Part shown: positions 1-10,000 of the stretch, piece after piece | Layout of the letters: each line of letters opens with the position of its first letter | How positions within the stretch are numbered: the first letter of the stretch is position 1 | From: Dyadobacter fanqingshengii | GTDB taxonomy: Bacteria > Bacteroidota > Bacteroidia > Cytophagales > Spirosomataceae | DNA: 64,000 nucleotides | Direction: 5' to 3' | NCBI RefSeq assembly: GCF_023822005.2 | Contig: NZ_CP098806.1 | Coordinates: forward strand, 4,772,501-4,836,500 | Made by a program: the position numbers and the translations under genes | Notes under the pieces: model-generated | Database searches by the model: none | The model's input: the letters and a program-made list of their open reading frames with translations, nothing else | What the model was told of the DNA's origin: nothing

Positions 1-806
<806 letters not shown>

Positions 807-898
807 CATTAACATCTTAATATTTTTGATCTCTTCTACTTCCAATATGACATTGATTTACAATGCTGAACAAATCAACATTGTACACACTCAAAGAG

Positions 899-949
899 CT
901 TGTTGGTGACTATTGGAACGGTTCGGAGCCACGCTGGCTTCACCTCTTC
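899..949 (+). repeat. Partial 5S-like sequence in the 23S-5S spacer
   Basis: Bases 899-916 are identical to the start of the true 5S gene (975-992, 18 of 18), and TTCACCTCTTC at 939-949 repeats 1000-1010. The sequence between differs and is longer than in the true 5S, and the 3' half of a 5S is absent. It looks like a broken duplicate of the 5S 5' end. A 7-bp inverted repeat (TTGATTT 853-859, AAATCAA 872-878) lies just upstream in the spacer. Confidence 0.7.
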
Positions 950-978
950 ATAATCACAAAAGACCAACAAAGACCTTG

Positions 979-1090
979 TTGGTGACTATTGGCCTGGTGT
1001 TCACCTCTTCCCATCCCGAACAGAGAAGTTAAGCCCAGAACCGCCGATGATACTTGGATCAAACCTGGTAAAGTAGGTAGTCGCCACAAT
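979..1090 (+). rRNA. rrf: 5S ribosomal RNA
   Basis: The conserved 5S core CCATCCCGAACAGAGAAGTTAAG lies at about 1011-1033 and a terminal stem pairs the 5' TTGGTGAC side with GTCGCCAC near 1080-1087. Length is about 112 bases, normal for Bacteroidota. It follows the 23S gene in the same operon and is closed by a strong terminator. Exact ends are good to a few bases. Confidence 0.95.
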
Positions 1091-1102
1091 ACCATTACAA
1101 AC

Positions 1103-1134
1103 AAAAGCCTTGCAGAAATGTAAGGCTTTTTTTG
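1103..1134 (+). terminator. Intrinsic terminator of the rRNA operon
   Basis: A 12-bp stem (1103-1114 with 1119-1130, one G-T pair) is closed by a GAAA tetraloop and followed by a T run. It lies 12 bases after 5S. Confidence 0.9.
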
Positions 1135-1222
1135 TGCCTAATGGCTTGCTTAAAGTTGTTTAAAACTCTGTTATTCGGAGAGTTGAATAAAACCTACCAC
1201 AATATTACTTCCAGACCTAAGC

Positions 1223-1271
1223 ATCAAAAGAAAACCCGTTAAACAGCAATGTCTTGCTAGTCTAACGGGTT
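1223..1271 (-). terminator. Terminator downstream of tRNA-Leu
   Basis: Bases 1233-1241 pair with 1263-1271 (9 bp), with an inner stem AGCAA 1245-1249 / TTGCT 1254-1258. On the minus strand the hairpin is followed by TTTTCTTTTGATG. It begins 8 bases beyond the tRNA 3' end. Confidence 0.75.
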
Positions 1272-1278
1272 AAAAATG

Positions 1279-1362
1279 TGCCGAAGATGGGACTCGAACC
1301 CACACAGGGCAACCCCCACACGCCTCTGAAACGTGCGTGTCTACCAATTTCACCACTTCGGC
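1279..1362 (-). tRNA. tRNA-Leu (anticodon CAG)
   Basis: Read on the minus strand this is an 84-base tRNA with acceptor stem GCCGAAG/CTTCGGC, discriminator A, a long variable arm (class II, as expected for Leu), and the T-arm GGGTTCGAGTCCC. The anticodon stem CACGT/GCGTG encloses loop TTCAGAG, so the anticodon is CAG, reading CUG. CCA is not encoded. Confidence 0.95.
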
Positions 1363-1435
1363 ATAAAAACTGGTTGGCAAAAATAATAATGTTTTCTGCT
1401 TTACCAGACTGCACGAGCTAAAAATCATAAACTTT

Positions 1436-2836
1436 TTACACTTCGATGTTTTCGAGCTGCGCTGGGATATGGACGTCTTTAAAACCTGTTGCTTGTAATT
1501 TCAATTTGAAAGCAACCTGCGTCTCATATTCTCCATGCACGAGAAAAACCCGTTTAACCCGTTCCGGGGTCTGGCATGCAAGAAATGCCAGCATTTCATT
1601 GTAATCTCCATGGCCAGAAAACGATTCCATTGAAGCCACCTGGCAAATCACATCAAATTGCTCACCGAAGATATTTACTTTCTTATCGCCCCGTTTCAAC
1701 GCTCCTGCGAGTGTGTTTCCTGAGGCATAACCAACCAACAAGATTGTTGATCGCGCATCTCCAATGTTGTTTTTAATGTGATGCTTTATTCGGCCTGCTT
1801 CCGCCATCCCCGATGCTGAGATAATGATGCAGGGTTCATCTTTATCATTGAGTGCTATGGATTCATTTACATCTGAAATGTATTTGAGATAAGGAAATGC
1901 AAAGGCATCACCGTCTTTTTCAATGTAAGCTAGAATATCCGGATTGAAGCATTCATCATGCTCCTTCATAATTTTGGTTGCCCGAATTGCCAGAGGACTA
2001 TCAATGTATACGGGAATCTGGGGAAGCTTCCCTGAGCTTGATAACTGATCTAACGCGTAAATCAGCTCTTGTGTGCGGTCAATGGCAAATGCGGGGATGA
2101 TAAGCTTGCCCTTTCGGACAACACAGGTTTCGTGAACTATTTCCAAAAGATGTCCCTGCATGTCTGTCTGCGTCTCGTGTAGCCGATCGCCGTAAGTTGA
2201 TTCGCAGATAATGAAATCTGCTTGTGGAAAAACGTCAGGCTTTCGCAGAATCCGATCTTCCGGGCGACCAATATCCCCTGTAAATGTTACCTGTTTAAAT
2301 GTACCAGCGTCCGGGATGGTCAGGTGAACGGCAGCGCTGCCGAGAAGATGCGCGGCATCCGTCAGCACAACCGCAACTTCTTTATCCGCCCCCAAATAAA
2401 AAGTCTGCCCGTACTGCACCGTTTTAAATAAACTCAATGCATGAACCGCGTCCTCAGTGTTATAAAGCTCATCTAGCAAAGGTCGGCCTTGTTTTTGTCT
2501 GCGCTTATTGATCCGTTCCAAATCTTTTTCCTGAATATGGGCGCTATCCAGCAGCATTACGCGGCACAGATCAGCCGTTGCAGCCGTGCAGTAAATCGGT
2601 CCCGAAAATCCTTGCTTTACCAACCGCGGGATCAGTCCCGAATGATCGATATGCGCGTGTGACAAAACCAGGTAATCGACAACGGAAGGCTTGAAACCAA
2701 AGTTTTCGTTGAGCTCGTCTGTCTGAATGCCTTGGAACAGGCCACAATCAAGCAAAATCTTCGTTCCTTTTTCTGTGGTAATAAGATGCTTGCTTCCGGT
2801 GACGGTCCTTGCGGCTCCAAAAAATTGTATGTTCAT
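1436..2836 (-). CDS. Beta-CASP metallo-beta-lactamase-fold RNA hydrolase
   Basis: A 466-residue cytoplasmic protein of the CPSF73/YSH1-like group of metallo-beta-lactamase-fold hydrolases, predicted to act on RNA with two zinc ions. The zinc motif HAHIDHSG is at residues 60-67. Later metal and beta-CASP motifs are visible: TGDIGR near 187, ESTYG, the DSPLA segment, SASGMAEAGR and a C-terminal LVHGE. Length is usual for the family. The start lies 14 bases after the hpt stop, so the two are probably co-transcribed. Whether it acts as an endo- or exonuclease, and on which RNA, cannot be told. Confidence 0.9.
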   Translation of the reverse strand: MNIQFFGAARTVTGSKHLITTEKGTKILLDCGLFQGIQTDELNENFGFKPSVVDYLVLSHAHIDHSGLIPRLVKQGFSGPIYCTAATADLCRVMLLDSAHIQEKDLERINKRRQKQGRPLLDELYNTEDAVHALSLFKTVQYGQTFYLGADKEVAVVLTDAAHLLGSAAVHLTIPDAGTFKQVTFTGDIGRPEDRILRKPDVFPQADFIICESTYGDRLHETQTDMQGHLLEIVHETCVVRKGKLIIPAFAIDRTQELIYALDQLSSSGKLPQIPVYIDSPLAIRATKIMKEHDECFNPDILAYIEKDGDAFAFPYLKYISDVNESIALNDKDEPCIIISASGMAEAGRIKHHIKNNIGDARSTILLVGYASGNTLAGALKRGDKKVNIFGEQFDVICQVASMESFSGHGDYNEMLAFLACQTPERVKRVFLVHGEYETQVAFKLKLQATGFKDVHIPAQLENIEV

Positions 2837-2850
2837 AATGTAATTCTAAA

Positions 2851-3378
2851 TCAAGCTAAAACATATATTGCGTCCAGATTTCGGCCTATGCCATCATAAT
2901 CCAGCCCGTAACCAACAACAAAATTATTTTCAATATTGAAACCCGTGTAGCGAATGTCTATTTCTGTTTGAAGCGCTTCCGGTTTGTGCAACAGACTTGC
3001 TATCGCAACAGAGGCTGGACTAAGATCGTTGATCTGGCTTAATAGTTGAGCCATTGTAAGCCCGGTGTCAACAATGTCTTCGATAATAATGACGTCCCGG
3101 CCTGCAATATCATCATTGAGACCAATAATTTCCCTCACCAAACCTGTTGACTGGGTTTTGCTGTACGAAGCCAGCTTAATAAATGTAATTTCACACGAAA
3201 GCGGAATCCTTTTAACTAATTCACTCGCGAAAAGAAATGCGCCGTTTAAAACAACGATAAAAAGCGGACAGCGACCTTTGTAATCATTCGCAATTTCAGA
3301 GGCAATAGCAGCAATGCGATTTTCTATAACTTCCCTAGAAATAAGCGGGACGAATTTTTTATCAAGAATATTGATCAT
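2851..3378 (-). CDS. hpt: Hypoxanthine phosphoribosyltransferase
   Basis: Purine salvage enzyme that makes IMP (and often GMP) from the free base and PRPP in the cytoplasm. It has 175 residues, normal for the family. The PRPP-binding signature VIIIEDIVDTGLT is at residues 96-108, preceded by the flexible-loop region near SYSKTQSTG. It is first in a two-gene minus-strand unit with the beta-CASP hydrolase. A Bacteroidota-type promoter sits directly upstream. Confidence 0.93.
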   Translation of the reverse strand: MINILDKKFVPLISREVIENRIAAIASEIANDYKGRCPLFIVVLNGAFLFASELVKRIPLSCEITFIKLASYSKTQSTGLVREIIGLNDDIAGRDVIIIEDIVDTGLTMAQLLSQINDLSPASVAIASLLHKPEALQTEIDIRYTGFNIENNFVVGYGLDYDGIGRNLDAIYVLA

Positions 3379-3398
3379 AATTTGGGGTGTCAGCTTAC

Positions 3399-3432
3399 CA
3401 AAATTACTTTTTGGAAGTTGGTATTTTACAAA
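3399..3432 (-). promoter_or_regulatory. Predicted promoter of hpt
   Basis: On the minus strand TTTG (3429-3432) and TAATTTTG (3399-3406) are separated by 22 bases. This fits the Bacteroidota TTTG / TAnnTTTG pattern. The -7 element lies about 20 bases before the hpt start codon. Confidence 0.5.
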
Positions 3433-3553
3433 TTGTCCTTCTCAGAAGGAGTGGAATGGTCTGAGGATCAATATTAACTCTTTTTTCAAAAACCAAGCCC
3501 GTGGCAAACGTAAAATATAATTCCCGCGTTAAATAGGGAGATTTACCCCTGAT

Positions 3554-4780
3554 ATGAAAAGTTTAATAATCCATACTGCCACATACTGTTTCTTGACCGT
3601 TGCTTCCCTTCAATTTGCATCAGCTCAATTGTATTCTTCCGCCGAACTGGACAAGAATTACGATATGATCCTGAAAAACCCAAGCGTGCAAATTGAGTCT
3701 ACGGAAGCAATTAATATGCTTTATAATTACAAGTTTGCGGAAGCAGACACGGAATTTCGCTGGCTTAAATATCGATATCCAAAACACCCGATGCCCCATT
3801 TTCTGATGGGACTGGCCGAATGGTGGAAAATTGTGCCTAATACAGAAAACGAATCGCATGACAAGGCCTTCCTTGCGCAAATGGATTCAACCATCAATCT
3901 GGCTGAAAAGCTGTACGATAAGGAAAAAAATAAAGTAGAATCCGCATTTTTCCTGGCTGCAGCGTATGCATTTAAAGGAAGATTGTATGCAGAGAGGGAA
4001 AGCTGGACGAAAGCAGCATTTGCCGGAAAAAAATCATTAAAATATTTTGAAGAATGCAAAGGAAATGGCGATCTGACACCTGAGCTGCTTTTCGGTGACG
4101 GGCTTTACAATTATTATGCAGAATGGGTGCCGAAGGAGTATCCTATTTTGAAGCCGGTAATGTCGCTTTTTCCAAAAGGGAATAAGAAACTAGGGGAGCA
4201 GCAACTTGAAAAAGTAGGAAACAATGCGTTCTACACACGCGTGGAAGCAAGATATTTTTTATTGCAGATTTATAGCATGGAGAATGAATACGGCAAGGCT
4301 TATGAAATGGCGAAATACATGTGGCAAACGTATCCTAATAACCCATATTTCGAACGATATTTTTGTCGGACTGCATTTGTGACCGGAAAAATGGTAGAAG
4401 CAGAAAAGGCAGCGCAGAACATTATTGAGAAAATAAGCAGTGGAATGCCAGGATATGAAGGTGTCAGTGGGAGAAATGCCGCTTACGTGCTTGCCTATTA
4501 TAATATGACCTACCACAAAAATTATGATCTGGCTGCTAATTATTATCAAAAAGCCATTGATTACTCAACCCAAACCAACTCTTTAAACGCTGGTTACTAC
4601 GTTTCATCATTGATTGGATTGGGTAAAATAGCCGAAATCAAAAAGGATTACGACGAAGCGCTGCGCTTTTATAAGCAAGCAGCTGACAAGGCCGACAAGA
4701 AAACAAGTCAGGATAGGGAAGCAAAAACCGCCATTGCTAACTTGAAAAAAATGAAGCGGGACCAGCGGAGAAAAAGATGA
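3554..4780 (+). CDS. Exported tetratricopeptide-repeat protein
   Basis: A 408-residue protein with an N-terminal signal peptide ending ASA-Q at about residues 22-25, so it is probably periplasmic. The body is alpha-helical with TPR-like helix pairs. The clearest are near residues 55-80 (YNYKFAEADTEFRWLKYRYP) and 325-395 (NYDLAANYYQKAIDYS, then DYDEALRFYKQAADKA). TPR folds usually hold protein partners, but nothing here names the partner. It is transcribed alone, divergent from hpt and closed by a shared terminator. Confidence 0.8.
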   Translation: MKSLIIHTATYCFLTVASLQFASAQLYSSAELDKNYDMILKNPSVQIESTEAINMLYNYKFAEADTEFRWLKYRYPKHPMPHFLMGLAEWWKIVPNTENESHDKAFLAQMDSTINLAEKLYDKEKNKVESAFFLAAAYAFKGRLYAERESWTKAAFAGKKSLKYFEECKGNGDLTPELLFGDGLYNYYAEWVPKEYPILKPVMSLFPKGNKKLGEQQLEKVGNNAFYTRVEARYFLLQIYSMENEYGKAYEMAKYMWQTYPNNPYFERYFCRTAFVTGKMVEAEKAAQNIIEKISSGMPGYEGVSGRNAAYVLAYYNMTYHKNYDLAANYYQKAIDYSTQTNSLNAGYYVSSLIGLGKIAEIKKDYDEALRFYKQAADKADKKTSQDREAKTAIANLKKMKRDQRRKR

Positions 4781-4790
4781 TAGAAATTTT

Positions 4791-4820
4791 AACCCAGCTA
4801 AGACTTAGCTGGGTTTTTTA
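4791..4820. terminator. Bidirectional terminator between the TPR and M20 genes
   Basis: AACCCAGCTA (4791-4800) pairs perfectly with TAGCTGGGTT (4806-4815) around a 5-base loop. T runs follow on the plus strand and A-rich sequence precedes it. The last codons and TAG stop of the minus-strand M20 gene lie inside the stem. Confidence 0.8.
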
Positions 4821-6171
4821 ATGCTGCATAATGTTTAAAAAACAGCGGAATTGTCTCAATTCCCTTGTAATAATTAAAAAGACCATAGCTCTCATTAGGA
4901 GAATGCAGCGCATCTATATCAAGGCCAAAGCCCATTAGAATGCTCTTGCAACCCAATTCCTGCTCAAATAATGCTACAATCGGAATGCTTCCGCCGCCGC
5001 GCGTGGGAATTGGTTTTTTGCCAAACGATTCTTCCATTGCCATTTCTGCCGCTTTGTATTCCAAAGAGTCCGTCGGTGTCACGTAAGGCAAACCGCCGTG
5101 ATGCGGTGTTACTTTCACCCTTACAGATGCTGGCGCAATCGATTCGAAATGTTTGGTGAAGATTGCAAGGATCTCGTCATCGGTCTGATGCGGAACAAGG
5201 CGCATGGAAATTTTAGCATTGGCTTTTGAAGGAAGCACTGTTTTTGCACCTTCACCAATGTACCCACCCCAAATTCCGTTTACATCCAGAGTTGGTCTGA
5301 CAGAGGTTCGTTCAATGGTCGAGTAACCTGTTTCGCCCATGATATCATCAATTTGAAGATCCTTTTTATATTCTTCCAAATCAAAAGGCGCTGCGTTTAA
5401 GGCTGCACGTTGGTCCGCCGTGAGGTCTTCAACATTGTCGTAAAAGCCCGGAATTGTAATGTGTCCGTTCTCGTCTTTCAGGGACGCAATCATTTCGCAT
5501 AACACATTGATAGGGTTTGCCACGCCACCTCCGTAAACGCCTGAATGCAGATCCCGATTGGCTCCCACCACTTCCACTTCCACATATGTCAGACCGCGAA
5601 GCCCGGTTTCGATAGAGGGCACGTCGTTGGCGATAATGCTTGTGTCGGAGATCAGTATCGTGTCGCATCTCAGCATTTCCTTGTGGGCGCTTACAAACGA
5701 GCCGAGATTGGACGAACCGATTTCTTCCTCGCCTTCGATCATGATCTTAACATTACAAGTCAGATTTTCAGTCGCCAGCATGGTTTCCAATGCTTTAATG
5801 TGCATATAAAACTGGCCTTTATCATCACAAGAACCTCTTGCGTAAATCCGCTCGTTTTTAATTACAGGCTCAAAAGGTGGCGAATTCCAGAGCTCGAAAG
5901 GATCTGCTGGTTGAACGTCATAATGTCCGTAAATAAGGACAGTAGGAAGTGAAGCATCAATCATTTTTTCACCATAAACAACCGGGTGTCCGGCTGTTTC
6001 AAAAATTTCGGCACGATCAGCACCCGCTTCTGAAATCCGGTCACGCACAAACTCGGCCGCGTTGAGCATATCCGGCTTGAATTTGGAATCGGCACTCACA
6101 GACGGAATGCGCAGCAAATCCAAAAGTTCGTTTAAAAATCGTTCGCGGTTTTCATTGATATAACTAAGCAT
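4798..6171 (-). CDS. M20-family dipeptidase / metallopeptidase
   Basis: A 457-residue zinc peptidase of the M20 (ArgE/DapE/carnosinase-like) family that cleaves dipeptides or acylated amino acids. The metal site begins with HYDVQPADP (His83, Asp85). A bridging Asp follows in GSCDDKGQFYMH, then the catalytic Glu pair in IEGEEEIGSSN. A C-terminal GGGSIPIV and a late His in LHSPNE complete the set. No signal peptide is seen, so it is probably cytoplasmic. It stands alone between two terminators. The exact substrate is not predictable. Confidence 0.88.
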   Translation of the reverse strand: MLSYINENRERFLNELLDLLRIPSVSADSKFKPDMLNAAEFVRDRISEAGADRAEIFETAGHPVVYGEKMIDASLPTVLIYGHYDVQPADPFELWNSPPFEPVIKNERIYARGSCDDKGQFYMHIKALETMLATENLTCNVKIMIEGEEEIGSSNLGSFVSAHKEMLRCDTILISDTSIIANDVPSIETGLRGLTYVEVEVVGANRDLHSGVYGGGVANPINVLCEMIASLKDENGHITIPGFYDNVEDLTADQRAALNAAPFDLEEYKKDLQIDDIMGETGYSTIERTSVRPTLDVNGIWGGYIGEGAKTVLPSKANAKISMRLVPHQTDDEILAIFTKHFESIAPASVRVKVTPHHGGLPYVTPTDSLEYKAAEMAMEESFGKKPIPTRGGGSIPIVALFEQELGCKSILMGFGLDIDALHSPNESYGLFNYYKGIETIPLFFKHYAALKNPAKS

Positions 6172-6228
6172 TTCTCGGATGTTTTCGGTTTAAATGTGCC
6201 ACCAAATGGCGCGTCAAGATAAAAAAAT

Positions 6229-6262
6229 AGCCCCTAAGGTCGTCCCTCAGAGGCTGTTTTTT
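6229..6262. terminator. Bidirectional terminator between plsY and the M20 gene
   Basis: An 11-bp stem (6229-6239 with 6245-6255, including G-T pairs) has a T run on the plus strand (6257-6263) and an A run on its left (6221-6227) that becomes a T run on the minus strand. It separates plsY from the downstream peptidase gene. Confidence 0.75.
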
Positions 6263-6277
6263 TGAAAATAGATTTTC

Positions 6278-6931
6278 TTATTTGCGATTTCCTGATTTTT
6301 TAGAAAAAAGATTAACCCTGTTCTCATTTCCATTCACTAGTCTAACAATGTTTTTCTGGTGCGTAAAGACAACAAGAACAAACATGGTGAAACCGAAAAC
6401 GATCAGCAGCGGCTCAGGATGGCCAAAAACGCCAACCCACGAAAGCACAGGAAACGCCAGTGTAGCCAGTATGGAACTCAGCGAAACATATTGCGAAGCA
6501 AGTAGTGTCAGAATAAATATGGTGATGCAAACAGAAGCAAGTTCAGGATGAATGGCAAGCACCATACCCAACAATGTTGCAATTCCTTTTCCGCCCTTAA
6601 AGCGAACAAAAACAGGGAAAATATGGCCGATTATCGCAATGATGCCGAATAAAATCTTGTACATTAATAATTCGGTCTCACCGATTTCATTCATGTAAAA
6701 AAGCATGGAAGCAAGGCATGTAGCAGTCCAGCCTTTCAATACATCAATTAACATGACGACGGTTCCAGCGCGCTTTCCCAAAACCCTGAAAGTATTCGTA
6801 GCGCCGGCATTTCCGCTGCCGTGTTTCCTTACATCAATTCCAAAATATCCTATTCCGTACCAAACTGAACTCGGGATTGATCCTAACAAATAGGCAGCGA
6901 TAATCGTAGTTATTAATAAGGCAATACTCAT
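6278..6931 (-). CDS. plsY: Glycerol-3-phosphate acyltransferase PlsY
   Basis: Integral membrane enzyme that transfers an acyl group from acyl phosphate to glycerol 3-phosphate, the first step of phospholipid synthesis in most bacteria. It has 217 residues, about five hydrophobic helices, and the family motifs GSGNAGATNTFRVLG (38-52) and FKGGKGIAT (111-119). It is transcribed alone on the minus strand with a terminator immediately after it. Confidence 0.95.
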   Translation of the reverse strand: MSIALLITTIIAAYLLGSIPSSVWYGIGYFGIDVRKHGSGNAGATNTFRVLGKRAGTVVMLIDVLKGWTATCLASMLFYMNEIGETELLMYKILFGIIAIIGHIFPVFVRFKGGKGIATLLGMVLAIHPELASVCITIFILTLLASQYVSLSSILATLAFPVLSWVGVFGHPEPLLIVFGFTMFVLVVFTHQKNIVRLVNGNENRVNLFSKKSGNRK

Positions 6932-7084
6932 ATTGTACTATTCGCAGAAAATTTTAAACGTTAAATTGTTTTGTTCAAAAATACGATAGTTGAGGGATTT
7001 TACAAGCAAAACGGATACAAAACTAACATTATACAAGCAATTTTTCAAATTGTAGCATAAACTATTGCTAATTCTACATTCTTA

Positions 7085-10000
7085 TCAAAATCCTTCTGTC
7101 GGCTCAACTTTCTTCTTTTTTGTCGCTGCCGGCACCACTTTTTTCTTCGTCGTTTTGGCTGCTAACTTCGCCTTTTTGATGGCAGGTTGATAGAAGTCGT
7201 CAAACCGGTTTACAAACGCATCCTTCTCCTCAGAACCGATCGATACCAGCGACATATCCTTTGATTTTACATTCTTAGACTTTGCAGTGATCTGGTCATT
7301 GAAATCCACCTGAGAAGAAACTACGCCCAACTCACCCAGCTTGTAATCAAAATAATACCAAACATCCGGTGACGCTTGTAAAAATAAGCTGAACTCATCG
7401 CCGTCAACGGAACGCCTGATTTCCAGCACACCTTCCGTTTGTGCATTAATGTTGTTTCTGCCCAAATTCGCCACGCCAATTGGTCCTTGTGAATAATATG
7501 CGCCGTGTGAAGCGGACCAAAGCAAGTTCACATTCGACAAAAGCATAGGAACATCCAAAGCAGGCGATGCTTCAAACAATGGCTTGTAACCCGCCGCAGT
7601 AAGCTTGGCATAAGCATCCGTCGCTTTCGAGCCGATTAGTGCGGACAGTTTATTGTTCAACTGCTCGGCATCGTCATCAGCCGCGGTGCTGTTTTGCTCT
7701 TCCAGATTAACCTCAACAATTTTCGCAGCCAAGGGTTGCGAGATCGGTTCCAATGCCGGAAGCTTCATTAGCAACATGGTATTGAAAGAAAATCTTGCGC
7801 TATCTACTTGCGCTTCGCCGGTTCCCACGGCTTGCAGCCAGGTGGCGCCTGTCAATTTAAGCGGACCGGAGAATGTTGCAAGTCCGGTTTTATCATCAAA
7901 ACGCAATGCATTTGCTTCATCAATCAGGCCATCGGCTCCCGGAGGAGGCATTACTTTGAAGGCCTTTTCGTCTTCATTGTAGTTCAATTCTCCTTGCGCA
8001 GTGTAAATGTCTTCATCGCCGTCTGAATCTTTGGGCGAAAGAAAGGACATATACATGCCCTTTGCCTCATTATAATGTAAGCCCACCGACAGCGGAATTT
8101 CGTGTTCGTTTTTCAGGTCTTTATCAATTTTTATGGCCACAGTCTCGCCGGGCGCATCTTTATATACAATCCACGAGCTCTGAAAATCTTTTCTGAACTT
8201 GATAACAGGCTTTACAAACCCATCTAATTGCAATGACGGCTCATAAGCAATCAGGTTAATCCCGCCCTTATATTGAATGCGGGGCGAAAGGAGGAGGTTT
8301 TCAGTTTCTTTAATGTCTGCCCGCGCAGTGGTGTAATATTTTACCGCAGTAGGAGCCTGGTTACTATTCCGCTGTTTTTTCCCTTCTTCCGCAGCGCCAA
8401 TTTCCCTCAACTCAAAATTCTGCATTTTGATATTGAATGTGTCTTTCCTTGCCGTAATATATTGATATGTTGCAGAACCTTCGAAATGATTGCGGGAATC
8501 GATGCGGATATCGGCGTCACGCATTCTGTGTGAAGTATTTAATGTGTCAATTTCAATGCGTGCTTTCTTCAATGGAGCGATTTTCCCTTTACTATCCACA
8601 CTTACCAAACCGCCATCCGGAATGATTTTCACATCGGCAGTTTGTATAAAAGGAACGCCCTTAATGTTCAATGTTACCTTCTCCACATCGTAAATTGCCT
8701 CAGAACCATTGAATGTCAGTCCTTCCTGATCGGGATCCATAGAAGTGTATGACGAAGTTTCGCCAAACCCTTTCATCAGGATCGTTTTCTTGGCCATATC
8801 CCACTTCGCGCTTCCAATCAACGTCTTATAAGAAGCTGTTGGAATTTCCATCCCCGATGAATCTGTGCCAAAACCTGTTTCGTCCGTCAGGAAATTGGCA
8901 ATGCCGGTTTTGAAATTGAAATCAATGTTTACATTCTTGCCGGTAAGCAGCTTTTTCGTGGATTTTTGATCAACACTATTAATGGCAAATTCAGAGCGAT
9001 TGGCCAGATAGCCATCTTTATTAAATTTAATGTCAGGTGAAGAAAGCTCAGAATCGGCCCTTTTCAGCTTTCCATTTCCATATAACCCAGTCGAACGCAG
9101 CAAAAGCCCACCTTCCAGACTGGTTGTTCCATTATAAAAGGAAAACGATTTGCCTTGGGTGTTAATGAACATGCTGTCCGAATTAGGATACCATTTCAAT
9201 GCATAATCCTTCAACTGAACAGCCGGGAAATAACCTTTTCCAATGGTGGCTTCCTTAATGCTGGCTACTTCGCCCGACGCCATTAGTGAATCCGCAGTTA
9301 ACAAAACCTCCTTAGCAGTCATCGAGGCAGACATATATTTCAAAATCGCTTTGGAACGCAGACCGCTGTTATCCATCGTAAGCGTATCCGTGAAGCGGGC
9401 CATTGCCTTGCCTTCATAAAGCTTCATATCTGTCACCGGCGGCTTATATTCAAATCCCAGCGAATTGTCCGGCATACTTTTCAAAACCGTCTGAATGTTT
9501 GGGATAATGCCATTTGCATTGAATGTTCCTTCAAAAATGACATCGCGTTCATCCAGCCCACCCATATCGATCCTGGGGATTTTGAAATTGACCTCTCTCG
9601 GATAAACGACCGTTCCGCGCTCTTCCTGGTCAAAATAAACCATCATCCCTTCCTCAACCACCAGTCTCGGCGATTTCTTCATGCCTTTTTGAAGTCCGGA
9701 TTTATTTTTTGGATCACTCAAATAGAATGTTCCTCCTTTTTCGTACTTCACGTGCCCACCAACTTCACCCTTTTGGCCCTTTGCAAATTTTTCCCTAGGC
9801 GTAAATGTGATCGAATCCGAAGGCGCAACATTCACAAAGAACTGATTATAGTCAAATTTGATGTTTTGCCCTCTGAATTGATAGTTGGAGGCGACCATCT
9901 GGCCGTTCAATGTAAAATTTCTGTTCTTACCAATGATCAATTTTTTGTCCTGAGGAACAGCGTAGATTTTGAGAGAATCACTCACCACAAACCGCGAAAC

